A stretch of DNA of 64,000 nucleotides, taken from NCBI GenBank assembly GCA_036927565.1, contig JAYESD010000008.1:124709498-124773497 (forward strand). Direction: 5' to 3'. The position numbers and the translations under genes are program-made. This document shows positions 22,201 to 31,473 of this stretch, piece by piece. Within the stretch, counting starts at the first letter, position 1. Each line of letters starts with the position of its first letter. The notes below the pieces were generated by a model. It had not been told where the DNA came from, searched no databases, and saw only the letters and a program-made list of their open reading frames with translations. Origin of the DNA: Tuctoria greenei. Lineage: Eukaryota > Streptophyta > Magnoliopsida > Poales > Poaceae.

Positions 22201-22574
22201 AGCAGGTTATAATCTAAAGATTCAACGTGCAAAACATGTGAAAGAGTATGTTCAGAGGATATGGCTATTTTACCGGTACCGAGGACCCTCCCTTGACTGT
22301 TGTCTCCAAAGTAGATCCCTTCATTTGGGTCCTCGTTCACTTCATACTCCACAAACATCCTCCTTTCTCCGGTCATGTGGTTTGTGCATCCACTGTCTAG
22401 CACCCATTTGGATCCACCGGAGGAGTAGGCCTGCAGAAACAAGTTACGCCTTGGTTTTAGGTACCCAAGCTTGCTTGGGTCCTTGGAGGTTAGTGACAAT
22501 ACATTTGGGCACCCACACATGGGATTTTGTGTTCCCATGGCGTGGCCCAGCATAATAAGCATACACTTTACCAA
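19206..22574 (-). CDS. pol: Element C pol: protease, integrase, RT, RNase H
   Basis: An open frame of 1122 residues in copia order. Protease WVLDSGCTNHMTGE (residues about 55-68); pre-integrase HHCC finger with HRRLAHVGM and CSACQAGKQ; integrase core with HMDLFGPI, RSDNGTEFK and QQNGVAERKN; RT with KARLVAKGYSQ, QMDVKSAFLNG and the catalytic YVDDIIFGS; RNase H with DADYAGCKVDRKSTSG, STAEAEYVA and the C-terminal KHIDIRHHF. No stop or missing catalytic residue is seen. The frame is +1 relative to gag and overlaps it by 131 bases. The ATG at 22574 lies inside gag-coding sequence and is probably not a true start; Pol is more likely made by frameshift or splicing. Confidence 0.93.
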   Translation of the reverse strand: MVKCMLIMLGHAMGTQNPMCGCPNVLSLTSKDPSKLGYLKPRRNLFLQAYSSGGSKWVLDSGCTNHMTGERRMFVEYEVNEDPNEGIYFGDNSQGRVLGTGKIAISSEHTLSHVLHVESLDYNLLSISQLCDKGYNCLFTNEGVIVSRRSDGSIAFKGMLKGKLYLVDFNKDKAELDTCLIAKTNMGWLWHRRLAHVGMRNLQKLLKGDHIRGLKDVVFEKNRPCSACQAGKQVGAQHPAKNIMTTTRPLELLHMDLFGPIAYISIGGNKYGLVVVDDFSRFTWVFFLHEKSETQGTLKKFFKRAQNEFSLQIKSIRSDNGTEFKNIQVEEYLDEEGIKHEFSAPYSPQQNGVAERKNRTLIEMARTMLDEYKTSDRFWAEAINTACHATNRLYLHRLLKKTPYELLTGNKPNISYFRVFGSPCYILNKKPRTSKFASKSDEGFLLGYDSNTYAYRVFNKSSGLVEVARDVVFDETNGSQKEQVDQCELGKEEAPYQALKRMALGEVRPQESTSQIQDESEPQDEINHQGGASIQDQPQEYERNEQINEDNNSGGEEDDHQHTTPQVPHPRVHQCIQRDHPIDNIIGDIQKGVTTRSRIANFCEHYSFVSFLEPRRTEDALKDPDWVVAMQEELNNFKRNEVWELVARPNANVVGTKWVFRNKQDEHGVVTRNKARLVAKGYSQVEGLDFDETFAPVARLESIRILLAYATHHDFKLYQMDVKSAFLNGPIKEEVYVEQPPGFEDEEFPHHVYKLRKALYGLKQAPRAWYECLRDFLIDNGFQIGKVDYTLFTKNLDNDLFICQIYVDDIIFGSTNQSFCEEFSKIMTERFEMSMMGELKYFLGFQVRQQREGTFISQTKYTQDILKKFGMDKAKPIKTPMATNGHLDLNEDGTSVDQKVYRSMIGSLLYLCASRPDIMLSVCLCARFQANPKECHLTAVKRILRYLVHTPNLGLWYPKGSKFNLIGYSDADYAGCKVDRKSTSGTCQFLGRSLVSWSSKKQNSIALSTAEAEYVAAGSCCAQLLWMRQTLRDYGYNMNHIPLLCDNESAIKIAHNPVEHSRTKHIDIRHHFLRDHSMKGDISISHVNTQKQLADIFTKPLDEKRFCELRNELNVLDSRSVA

Positions 22575-24876
22575 TATTGTTTCTCATTAATACATATGAA
22601 GCATCGAAGGTTTTAAACAGGAGTTGTTGCTGATTATTGGTCGGACTAGTCTGTGTGACCGGACTTGTCCGGATGACCGGACTTGTCCGGACCACAACCG
22701 GACTAGTCCGGTTTTCATGAGAGTTCAGATTTTTAGTTTTCGTGCTGCCGGGTTGTGAGGGTCCTCCTTTCACAAAGGTAATCTTTCCCTTGTTATTCTT
22801 ATGATTTCCAGCTCTTTGCTTTCCATCATAGGAATAACCAATGCCATACTTGACATTTGGAGGTCTTTGGACCAAATATGCACTACGTGCATAGTTGATC
22901 CTTTTCTTGTCAAATATTACACATTGGGTAGGGTTTTTGTCCTTTGTGGAGGTGGACTTTTCTTTCAACCTGGTGTTTATCTTTTCACATTTGCAGATAT
23001 GAGTATTATTACTTGAAGTGGATTGAGAAGGTAGGCTTGAAGAGGAGGAGGGTTCACTAAGCTTGAGTGACTCAATTTGCACTTCAAGGATCTTGTTGAC
23101 CTCGATCAGGTCATCAAGTTGGTCCTTGATTGCTACATTTGAGTTGGTTAGCTCCAAGCAAGTTTTCTTGCTTGAAGCTAGCTCAAGCTCTAGTGAGTGG
23201 CTTCTTTCCTTTTCATGAACTAGAAGATTGTCAAGTTCCACATGCTTCTCCTTTTGGGAGATAATCATGTCTTCTTGACGATCGATTAGCTCTTCCTTCT
23301 CAACAAGTTGGTTAAGCAAGAATTTCATTTTTGCAGCAGTTTTTCTATCTAAGCCAGCTAGCATATCTTCATCACTATCTAAATCATCATCACTTGAATA
23401 AGAATGTAAGGAAGGAGTTTTGATATTTACCTTGCGTTTACCTTCCTTAGCCATGAGGCAAGTCCCATTTGCCTTCTTTGCACCGAGCGTGGGAAAGAGT
23501 GTGGGTTTCTTGGACACGCTCTCGATGGCTATGCTAGCCAATTCTTCTTCATCGGACGATGAAGACTCATCGTTTGAGTCCCATTCCTTTCCAATGTGTG
23601 CTTGTTCAGCTTGTTTCTTCTTCTTGAAGAACTTCTTTGCTTGAGGCTTGGACTCTTTGTTCTTCTTCTTATTGTCCTCATACGGGCAGTCGACTATAAA
23701 GTGGTTGTATTCACCACAGTTATAGCACGCCCGCCTCATCTTTGGCTTCGTCCTTTCTTTGTATTTTGCTTCATTTGATTTTGTTCCTTGTCTTTTCTTC
23801 ATAATTCTCTTAAACTTCTTCATGAACAAAATCATATCTTCTTCATCTAGCTCGCTGCTTTCATCATCGCTGTCCTCCTCAAGCTGTGCTTCTCTTGCTT
23901 CTTTGGATAAAGGCTTGAGTGAGGACTTTAGGGCAACTCCCTTCTTCTTGGCCGATGTGAGGTCGGCTATTTCTTTTACGTGCTTGGCTTGCTTCTCCAT
24001 CATCTCAAAGTTAATGATCTTGCCAAGCAGTTCATCAGGAGTCATTTTCTTGTACCCCGGACTCTCTCGGATCATAGAGCAAAGTGTAACATTGCGAGGC
24101 ATGAAAGCTCTAAGGATGAGCTTTACAACCTCGTGATCATTCCACTTTCTGCTCCCATATGATCGAACCTTGTTCACGAGAGTCTTCAGTCTGTTGTACA
24201 TGTCCTGGGGTGACTCATCTTCCTCAATCGCGAACCTTCCTAGTTCGCCCTCAATCATTTCAATCTTGGCTTCCCTCACATGTCTGTCACCTTCATGCGC
24301 TGTTTGTAGGGTATCCCAGATTTCTTTGGCAATTTCTAATCCGTCCACCTTTGTGAATTCATCTCGACTTAGAGATGAGGTGATGACGGCTGCAGCTTGT
24401 GCATTCCTGTGGATGGCTTGCTCTTGACTTGGCGTGAGCTCTTCGTCGTCATCTGGGATATTGATTCCTGTGCACACAATATGCCATAAACTTGGGTTAA
24501 GGGAAATCAAGTGCATCTTCATGTTTTGCCTCCACATAGAGTAGTCACTCCCATCGAAGTGTGGGGCTTTTCCAAGGGGAATGGATAGATAGTGATTGCT
24601 GTTAGAATTTAAACGGTCATAATTAAAAGGATATCGGGAGTAGTCGGTGTGACTACTCCCCTTCTTCTTTTCTTCAACTTTGGCTTTCCCTTTGGAAAGC
24701 GCTTTCTTTCTAAGGAGAGCTTTCAGCTCCAATGTCTCCTCATCATCATCGTCAAAGTCTTGAATGGCTTCGAGATACTTCTCAAGCTTTTGATGCTTGT
24801 CATTGTTCATCTCTTCCTGGTTGTTGATCTTTTGGACTTCCTTCATGTCCGACATGATCTCTTCGAGCGGTTGCAC
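22444..24876 (-). CDS. gag: Element C gag
   Basis: An open frame of 810 residues, 18 bases downstream of the primer site, starting MQPLEEIMSDMKEVQK. The N-terminal 90 residues are a charged helix. The capsid block follows (HFDGSDYSMWRQNMKMHL, DEFTKVDGLEIAKEIWDTL), then Lys/Glu-rich linkers, one zinc knuckle CYNCGEYNHFIVDCP near residue 390, a coiled coil near residues 530-620, and a C-terminal part with three or four RTSPV-type repeats encoded by the palindrome CGGACTAGTCCG. The size is large, as is usual for Sireviruses. It ends with the conserved segment GPKQAWVPKTKA and a TAA at 22444-22446 in the context GCG-TAA-C. Confidence 0.93.
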   Translation of the reverse strand: MQPLEEIMSDMKEVQKINNQEEMNNDKHQKLEKYLEAIQDFDDDDEETLELKALLRKKALSKGKAKVEEKKKGSSHTDYSRYPFNYDRLNSNSNHYLSIPLGKAPHFDGSDYSMWRQNMKMHLISLNPSLWHIVCTGINIPDDDEELTPSQEQAIHRNAQAAAVITSSLSRDEFTKVDGLEIAKEIWDTLQTAHEGDRHVREAKIEMIEGELGRFAIEEDESPQDMYNRLKTLVNKVRSYGSRKWNDHEVVKLILRAFMPRNVTLCSMIRESPGYKKMTPDELLGKIINFEMMEKQAKHVKEIADLTSAKKKGVALKSSLKPLSKEAREAQLEEDSDDESSELDEEDMILFMKKFKRIMKKRQGTKSNEAKYKERTKPKMRRACYNCGEYNHFIVDCPYEDNKKKNKESKPQAKKFFKKKKQAEQAHIGKEWDSNDESSSSDEEELASIAIESVSKKPTLFPTLGAKKANGTCLMAKEGKRKVNIKTPSLHSYSSDDDLDSDEDMLAGLDRKTAAKMKFLLNQLVEKEELIDRQEDMIISQKEKHVELDNLLVHEKERSHSLELELASSKKTCLELTNSNVAIKDQLDDLIEVNKILEVQIESLKLSEPSSSSSLPSQSTSSNNTHICKCEKINTRLKEKSTSTKDKNPTQCVIFDKKRINYARSAYLVQRPPNVKYGIGYSYDGKQRAGNHKNNKGKITFVKGGPSQPGSTKTKNLNSHENRTSPVVVRTSPVIRTSPVTQTSPTNNQQQLLFKTFDASYVLMRNNIGKVYAYYAGPRHGNTKSHVWVPKCIVTNLQGPKQAWVPKTKA
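22642..22710 (-). repeat. Palindromes inside the C gag coding sequence
   Basis: Four CGGAC(T)(A/T)GTC(C/T)G sites begin at 22642, 22660, 22678 and 22699, at distances of 18, 18 and 21. All are multiples of three. On the gag strand each encodes RTSP or a close variant. Confidence 0.85.
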
Positions 24877-24894
24877 TCTTTCTTGAAGAACCTT

Positions 24895-24906
24895 GCTCTG
24901 ATACCA
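24895..24906 (-). other. Primer binding site of element C
   Basis: The minus strand reads TGGTATCAGAGC two bases after the LTR end, complementary to the 3' end of initiator Met-tRNA, as is usual for copia elements. Confidence 0.9.
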
Positions 24907-24908
24907 AT

Positions 24909-26468
24909 TGAATGTTGGCCTAGAGGGGGGGTGAATAGGCCTTCTTGAATTTTATCGGTTCCTGTAACACTTCAACAACGAGATCAAAAAACAGATATAA
25001 CGGACTAGTCCGGTAAAGTGCGGACTAGTCCGGATTTTACGGGCTAGGTTGATCAAGTTAGGTCAATTTGATTGTTTGTTGACTTTTGCAGCGGAAATAT
25101 AAACTTTGTGATCAGTTCAATAGTTGTGTAACAGATTCTATTAAGAATATGACTTTATTTCAACTATTAACTTTGTATTCAACAAATCTAATCAAACCCT
25201 AGATAATGTTGATCAACTAGAATAAAGAACACAAATGAAAGACACAAGATTTATCCCGTGGTTCGGTTACCACGAAGGCAGCCTACGTCCACGTTGAGGA
25301 GCCCACAAAAGGGCTGGGTCTTCACTAACCCTTCCCTCGTTCGGATCGCCACGAAGGCCAATCCTCTTCCACTAATCACACAGGGGTAAATCACCGAGTT
25401 TAAGGGGCGATCTCACAAGTTGAGCGCTCCCTTGATTACAAGATTCAAGACCACCAATAACACACTTCAAAATATACAAACTGAGATGCAAGAGTGTGTT
25501 AGAGATTCAAACCAAGAGCTCAATCGCGTATCAAGTGCCCTCTCCAATGATCTACAAGTGATCTTCAATGTAGTGATCAATTTAGCACTTGGTTTTGTGG
25601 AGAGAGGTAGTTTTTGAGGCTCTTGGGAGGTGTGACGGCGCTAGGGTTCGAGAGAGTTTGAAAGTGGGCCGTGCACCTCTATTTATAAGGGGTTTCTGGA
25701 AGTTACCGTTAGGGTTCAGAAAATTCGGACTAGTCCGTGGTGGTGACCGGACTAGTCCGGTGTGCTGTGAGAAGCAAACCCTAAGTGTCCAGGAATATCG
25801 GACTAGTCCGTTTGAAAACGGACTTGTCCGATTTCACTGCTGGAAAACTTCGGACTAGTCCGATTGTCATCGGACTGGTCCGGACCTGTGAAACCTTTAG
25901 TGTTTAGGATGACAAGTCCGCACTTGGAGGACTTGTCCGATTTAGATCAGTGTGTATATCGGACTAGTCCGTGTAAACACCGGACTTGTCCGAAGTGGAT
26001 CAGAAAGGATATCGGACTAGTCCGGTGGAGACCGGACTTGTCCGATCTAGTGACTTGTGCATTGTGTTGAGGACTAGTCCGCACTGGGGAGGACTAGTCC
26101 GAAGTGGAACAGAAGAATTATCGGACTAGTCCGGTGATGACCGGACTTGTCCGATCTTGTGCAGAATGTGATATCGGACTAGTCCGGTGGACATCGGACT
26201 AGTCCGGTCCTGTATAGCTTTGTGCATGTGTGTGTGTGATTAAATGAGATTGAGCTCTTGGGTGTGTTTCCTTAACACACTCCACACATACTAAACTACT
26301 AGTTTCTTCTCCTTGAGCTCAAATCCATTTTCCTTCTCAATTTCCTCTTTTTGGCACTTTGCTCATCTTTCATCATTTTTCTGCATTCATCTCAACAAAA
26401 GAATTAGGATCCCAATTGCTTGTCATAAATCATCCAAAACCCACAAGGGAGTCCTAGATGCACTTTCA
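24909..26468 (-). repeat. Element C 5' LTR
   Basis: 1560 bp, apparently identical to 16613-18172. The promoter TATAAATAG is at 25679-25687 on the minus strand. The palindrome array occupies 25728-26206, just upstream of it in the direction of transcription. Confidence 0.95.
25728..26206. repeat. Paired palindrome array in the C 5' LTR
   Basis: Same sites and spacing as at 17432-17910, offset by 8296. This copy lies in the LTR that would drive transcription, from about 45 to 520 bases upstream of the TATA box. Confidence 0.93.
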
Positions 26469-27055
26469 GAGAATCCCTGCGATCATTCATCCAGATATTC
26501 TCTCAGGTACAAAACACTATCCCTTCTATCTCTAGTGCTTCTGTCATTGTGGCATTTAGACAGGGCGTACGGGATAAGAAGATGTTGGAGAAACTGGCGA
26601 TCAAGGAGATCACCAGTGTCACGGAACTCTTCAGCTTGGCCAACAAATGTGCCAGAGCTGCGGAGGGCCGTGAAATGCACTCCAAACCACCTCCAGAGGA
26701 TCGCAAGAAATCCTCCAAAGGCGAAGCCACTACCTCTCGAAGTGGCAAAAAGAAGAAAAAGACCAATGGCAAGAAGAAGCTATCGGCCGGCGCATCTAAT
26801 GCTGCAGCTGCTGCAGCTCCGGGTGGCCGGGGGCCACGCCTCGAGAAGCAACCTCGACCGTCTTCTGAAGATGGTGGCAAACCCAAGGTGTGGTGTCCAA
26901 TTCATAAGACGGACATCCACAGTTTGGAAGACTGCCGGGAGGTCCAAAACCTTGCCGAGCGCTACAACAAGCATCGGGAAGAAGTTCCTTTCCGACAGAG
27001 GGAAGGAAAACAAAAAGTTGACGAAGCTCCGGCTGAAGAGGAGTTAGGTTTTTAG
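26469..27055 (+). pseudogene. gag: Element B gag, 3' part
   Basis: Resumes after C with the second GAGAA copy and runs open through 26549 (MAFRQGVRDKKMLEKLA) to a TAG at 27053-27055. It contains the C-terminal capsid region, a Lys-rich nucleocapsid stretch (RSGKKKKKTNGKKK) and a zinc-binding motif of the form CPIHKTDIHSLEDC. The ending GF-TAG-DPKK is the same as in A. Protease follows in the same frame. Confidence 0.88.
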
Positions 27056-27930
27056 GATCCTAAAAAGGTCCTGAAGGCCGTCTACACCTCCATCGACGAT
27101 GATTCTAACGTCTCTGACAACGAGCGTCAGAAGACAATGAACACCATTTTTGGTGGATCATGGGACATCACCTCCCACCACGTCCTCAAGACAATGCATC
27201 GGGACATGGCCGTTGTAGCTCCTACAGCCAGGGCTGAGCCTCATCGGAAGTGGATAGACACAGGCATCACTTTTGATGCTTCGGACTGCCCTCGAAGCAT
27301 GGTTGGAGCAGGCCAGTTACCTTTCATGGTATCTCCTACCATCAATAACATTGAGCTCCACCATGTTATGGTAGACGGAGGTTCGGGGCTGAACCTCATA
27401 AGCTTCGAAGCTTTTACCAAGCTTCAGCTCCGACCTTTGGATCTTCACCCCTCCCGACCTTTCTCCGGAGTAGGTCCGGGAGCCATTACCCCACTCGGTG
27501 CTATTACTCTCCCCGTTACCTTGGGACTCGGGAGAAGTATCGCACTGAGAAGTTGGTCTTTGACGTTGCTCAGATCAACTTACCTTTCAACGCCATCTTG
27601 GGTAGGCCTGCCTTGCACAAATTCATGGCAGCTGCTCATTATGGCTACCTGGTGTTAAAGATGCCAACACCAGTAGGCGTTCTCCGGATTTGCGGAGATC
27701 GCACTGCCGGAGTAACCGCTCTGGAAGAACTTCATGCGCTTACTACGGCGCAAGAGGTGGACTCCAGGCAGGAGCAAGCTCCAAAACCCCCGAGCATTCG
27801 TCAACGAGGCTCGACTTCTGCACCTCGTGTGCAGCCAAGCAGCGACACTGACATTCCCGTCAAAGTCATCCAAATCGGTTCCGATGCCGCTCAGAACACC
27901 CGTATATCGAGGGAACTGAATGACAAATAG
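27056..27930 (+). pseudogene. Element B protease region
   Basis: Same frame as gag; recognisable from MNTIFGGSWDITS at 27137. The active-site block VDGGSGLNLI is intact. A one-base deletion near 27531 (ACCTTGGG here, ACCTTCGGG in A) shifts the frame; the correct frame resumes at about 27553 and includes NAILGRPAL. It ends at TAG 27928-27930, at the same place as in A, after which RT continues in the same frame. Confidence 0.85.
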
Positions 27931-30900
27931 GAACTCGTGCTCATCGCTTTCCTCCGGGCTAATGTCGACGTGTTTGCCTGGCAACCGTCACAAATGCCTG
28001 GGATCCCCAGGGAAGTGATTGAGCACAATCTGAAGATCTACCCTGACGCCCGGCCCGTGCATCAGAAACCTCGGAAGCAATCCATGGAGCGACAGAACTT
28101 CATTCGACAAGAAGTGAAGAAGTTGCTCGAAGTTGGATTCATCAGAGAAGTCTTCCATCCAAAATGGCTGGCAAACCCAGTCGTTGTGCCCAAGGCCGGC
28201 GGGAAGCTTCGGATGTGTATTGACTACACAACACTAAATAAGGCGTGTCCAAAAGATCCATTCCCACTATCTAGAATAGATCAGATAGTGGATTCCACCT
28301 CCGGGTGTGAATTACTGTGTTTCCTAGACGCATATTCTGGGTATCATCAAATCAGAATGTCTAGGGAAGCTGAAGAGCATACCTCTTTCATCACAGTAGA
28401 TGGATTGTACTGTTATACAGCCATGCCATTTGGTCTCAAGAATGCAGCTTCAACCTTTGTACGAGCTATGTACAAAAATTTTGAAGAACTCATTAGAGAC
28501 ATAGTGGAAGTGTACGTCGATGACATCGTGGTCAAGGTAAAGAACAAGGAGTCACTCCTTGACACCTTACAGGCTATCTTCGACAAGCTACGGGTCACCC
28601 GCACAAAGCTAAACCCAGACAAATGTGTCTTCGGGGTTAGCTCCAGAAAACTTCTTGGTTTCCTGGTAAATCACCGGGGCATAGAGGCTAATCCGGCAAA
28701 GATCAAAGCCATTGAAGACATGCGGCCACCAGCCCGCATCAAGGATGTCCAAAAGCTGACTGGATGTCTAGCAGCCCTCAGCCGGTTCATTTCAAGACTG
28801 GCGGAACGGGCACTTCCCTTCTTCAAGTTATTGAGGAAGTCTGGACCATTCCAATGGTCCGAAGAAGCAGAAAAGGCGTTCCAGGAGCTAAAATAGCTCC
28901 TCACCACCCTACCAACTCGGGTAGCTCCGAACCCTGGTGAGCCTTTGCTGCTTTACATTTCAGCAACTAACGAAGTCATCAGTATGGTCCTGGTTGCAGA
29001 GAGACCAGAACTATCCCATGATCAGGAATCCAGACCCCTCCGGGAGGGTCCGAAGGTTCCTGAAAGCGAGTCTGGGTCCCAGTTCCCAGACTTGAGTCCA
29101 CAAGAAGTTACTTCAGAAGACCCAGACCCCTCCGGGAGGGTCCAGGTCGCTTCTGAAGAAGCCTTGGGTCCCTCTAGCAAGGACCCGGAGGTCCCCGAAG
29201 AAGGTCTGGATCCCTCTGGGAGGATTCGGGTCAATGAAGAGGAAGCTCCGGGCCCCTCCGGGAGGGTCCGGACCATCCAACGACCAGTGTACTTCATCAG
29301 TGAAGTACTTCATGACGCCAAGACTCGATACCTAGAGGTGCATAAGCTGCTCTATGCAGTTCTTATCGCCTCCAGGAAGCTTCGCCATTACTTCCAAGCT
29401 CACAAGATTTCAGTGTTGACTTCTTACCCACTTCGAGCAATCTTGCATAATCCCAATTCAACTGGGAATATTGCAAAGTGGGCAGCATAATTGGCCGAAT
29501 TCAATCTCGAATTCTTTCCAAGACAAGCAATCAAGAGTCAAGCATTGGAAGATTTTTTGGCGGAATGGACTCCCTCTACATCAAACCCTGGGGTCCCCAG
29601 TGAGCAGAAGCTGGAACACAAGGATCCGGTCTTCACCGAGCCTCACTGGACCCTCTACTTCGACGACTCCATGCAAAAACAGGGGGCCGGAGCTGGAATC
29701 CTTCTCCTCGCACCAACCGGGGACAAGGTAAAATTCATGGTACACCTTGACTTCAAGGCGACCAACAACATGCCAGAGTACGAAGCACTCATCTACGGAC
29801 TAAAGGTGGCACTGTCATACGGTGTCAAGCAGCTGCTGGTCAAGGGAGATTCACAGCTCATTATTAAACAAGTGAAGGGTGAATGCTCCTGCAACCATCT
29901 CCAGCTAGCTGCTTACCTCCTTGAAGTCCAGAGGCTTTAGAAGGACTTCGAAGTCCTAGACCTCCACCACGTCCAGCATGTCCACAACGCTGAAGCCGAT
30001 GAACTCTCGACGAAAGCGTCAACCGGAGCTCCAGCTCCTGACGGAACTTTTGTCCGGATGTTGTCAAAACCCACAGCTCAGCCTGCCGAACTGAGCGAAG
30101 GGGGCGAGATCAGCATCCCGAAGCTGACGGTCCCGATGGTCCTGTTACCATGGCAGCCATCAAGGGTCGTAGGTGCTGCCGGAAGCTTCGAACAACCCAG
30201 CACGCAAGACTCAAATGCTCAAGTTAGCTCCGATGCATGGATCTCGGAGATCCGGAGCTACTTGAAAGACAACATCCGTCCTGACGATGATGTATCCACT
30301 GACCGGATAGTCAGATTGGCTAAAAGACACACGTTGGTAGAAGGGGATCTCTACCGGCACGGTGCCAACGGCGTCCTAATGCGGTGCATCACAAGGGAAG
30401 AAGGCTGCGAGCTCCTCGTAGAAATCCATGGAGGCGAGTGTGGGAACCACGCGTCTTCCCGCACACTGGTCAGTAAAGCCTTCTAGCATGGCTTCTACTG
30501 GCCTACAACACTCCAGGATGCAACTGAGCTGGTGAAGAAATGCGAAGCATGCCAATTTCATGCAAAGCAAATTCACACACCGGCTCAGCCTCTACAAATA
30601 ATACCTCCTACATGGCCCTTCGCTGTGTGGGGGATGGACATCTTGGGACATTTCCCAAGAGCCGTTGGAGGTTACAAGTTCCTGTATGTCGCCATTGACA
30701 AGTTCACCAAGTGGCCGGAAGCAACTCCAGTTGTGACAATAAACAAGCAATCTGCTATCAACTTTTTGCAGTCCATTATATGCAGATTTGGAGTCCCAAA
30801 CAAAATCATTACTGATAACGGGACCCAATTCACAAGCTCTGCATTTCAAGGATATTTCGAAGACCTCGACATTCAAGTTTGCTACGCCTCCGTAGCTCAC

Positions 30901-31473
30901 CCGGCAAGCAATGGCCAGGCCGAGAGAGCAAATGATGAAATCCTGAAAGGACTCAAAACGCACACCTATGAGCGCTTGAAAAAACATGGAGCCAACTGGA
31001 TTGAAGAGCTTCCGCCCACTCTATGGGCCAATAGGACAACTCCAAACAGGTCAACTGGAGAGACACCCTTCTTTCTGGTGTACAGAGCTGAAGCAATCCT
31101 TCCTCCGGAAATCACCTTGGGGTCACTACGGGTCCGAACCTTCGACGAAGCCACGCAGGACCAGCTCCGGCGTGAAGACCTAGACCTCCTTGAGGAGGGA
31201 AGGTGCCAAGCAGCTGTTCGGAATGCCCGATACCGCCAAGCCCTTCGGCGCTATAATCAGCAGCATGTACACAACCGACAGCTCGAGGAAGTCGATCTGG
31301 TGCTACGGAGAATACAATGTAGAGAAGGGTTAAACAAACTCTTCCCCAGCTGGGAGGGACCTTTCCGAGTGATTAAAGTATCCCATCCCGGAAGCGTTCG
31401 CTTGGCTATCGAGGATGGGACACCTCTCCCAAATCCTTGGAATATTGAGCACCTCCGTAAGTTCTACACTTAA
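27931..31473 (+). pseudogene. pol: Element B pol: RT, RNase H, second RNase H, integrase
   Basis: RT 27931-28893, with KLRMCIDYTTLNKACPKDPF and YVDDIVVK. RNase H about 28945-29460 is interrupted by about 90 residues of PSGRV-type repeats. The second RNase H is at 29491-29870 (LYFDDSM where A has LYFDGSM; MPEYEALI where A has MAEYEALI). The integrase finger IHGGECGNH and KKCEACQFH is complete, then come the core Asp at WGMDILG, TDNGTQF and GQAERAN. Integrase ends at 31473 in WNIEHLRKFYT with no chromodomain visible. Stops: 28894 TAG (CAG in A), 29488 TAA, 29938 TAG, 30484 TAG (CAG in A). The copy is recently decayed and its domains remain easy to read. Confidence 0.9.
29031..29272 (+). repeat. 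Palindromic coding repeats in the B RNase H insert
   Basis: Four copies of CCCCTCCGGGAGGGTCC or close variants at about 29034, 29126, 29211 and 29253, each containing CTCCGGGAG-like inverted sequence. On the coding strand each encodes PSGR(V/I) or a related pentapeptide. The equivalent in A is 4570-4820. Confidence 0.7.

Larger units (their letters stand above)
16613..26468 (-). mobile_element. Element C: Ty1/copia Sirevirus, complete and apparently very young
   Basis: 9856 bp on the minus strand: 5' LTR 24909-26468, Met-tRNA primer site, gag, pol, a 1-kb 3' untranslated region with palindromes and a repeated polypurine motif, and 3' LTR 16613-18172. Each LTR is 1560 bp. I find no difference between them reading side by side, and the ORFs they contain translate identically with a constant offset of 8296. 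Gag (810 residues) and Pol (1122) are open. One substitution between the LTRs would be expected after about 25,000 years at 1.3e-8 per site per year, so insertion is probably recent. Sirevirus assignment rests on the palindromic LTR motifs, the large gag and the repeated polypurine motif. Confidence 0.95.

Noticed and set aside
24895..24906. tRNA gene fragment
   Set aside because: Only the 3'-end complement of tRNA-Met is present, in the primer-site position; there is no cloverleaf.
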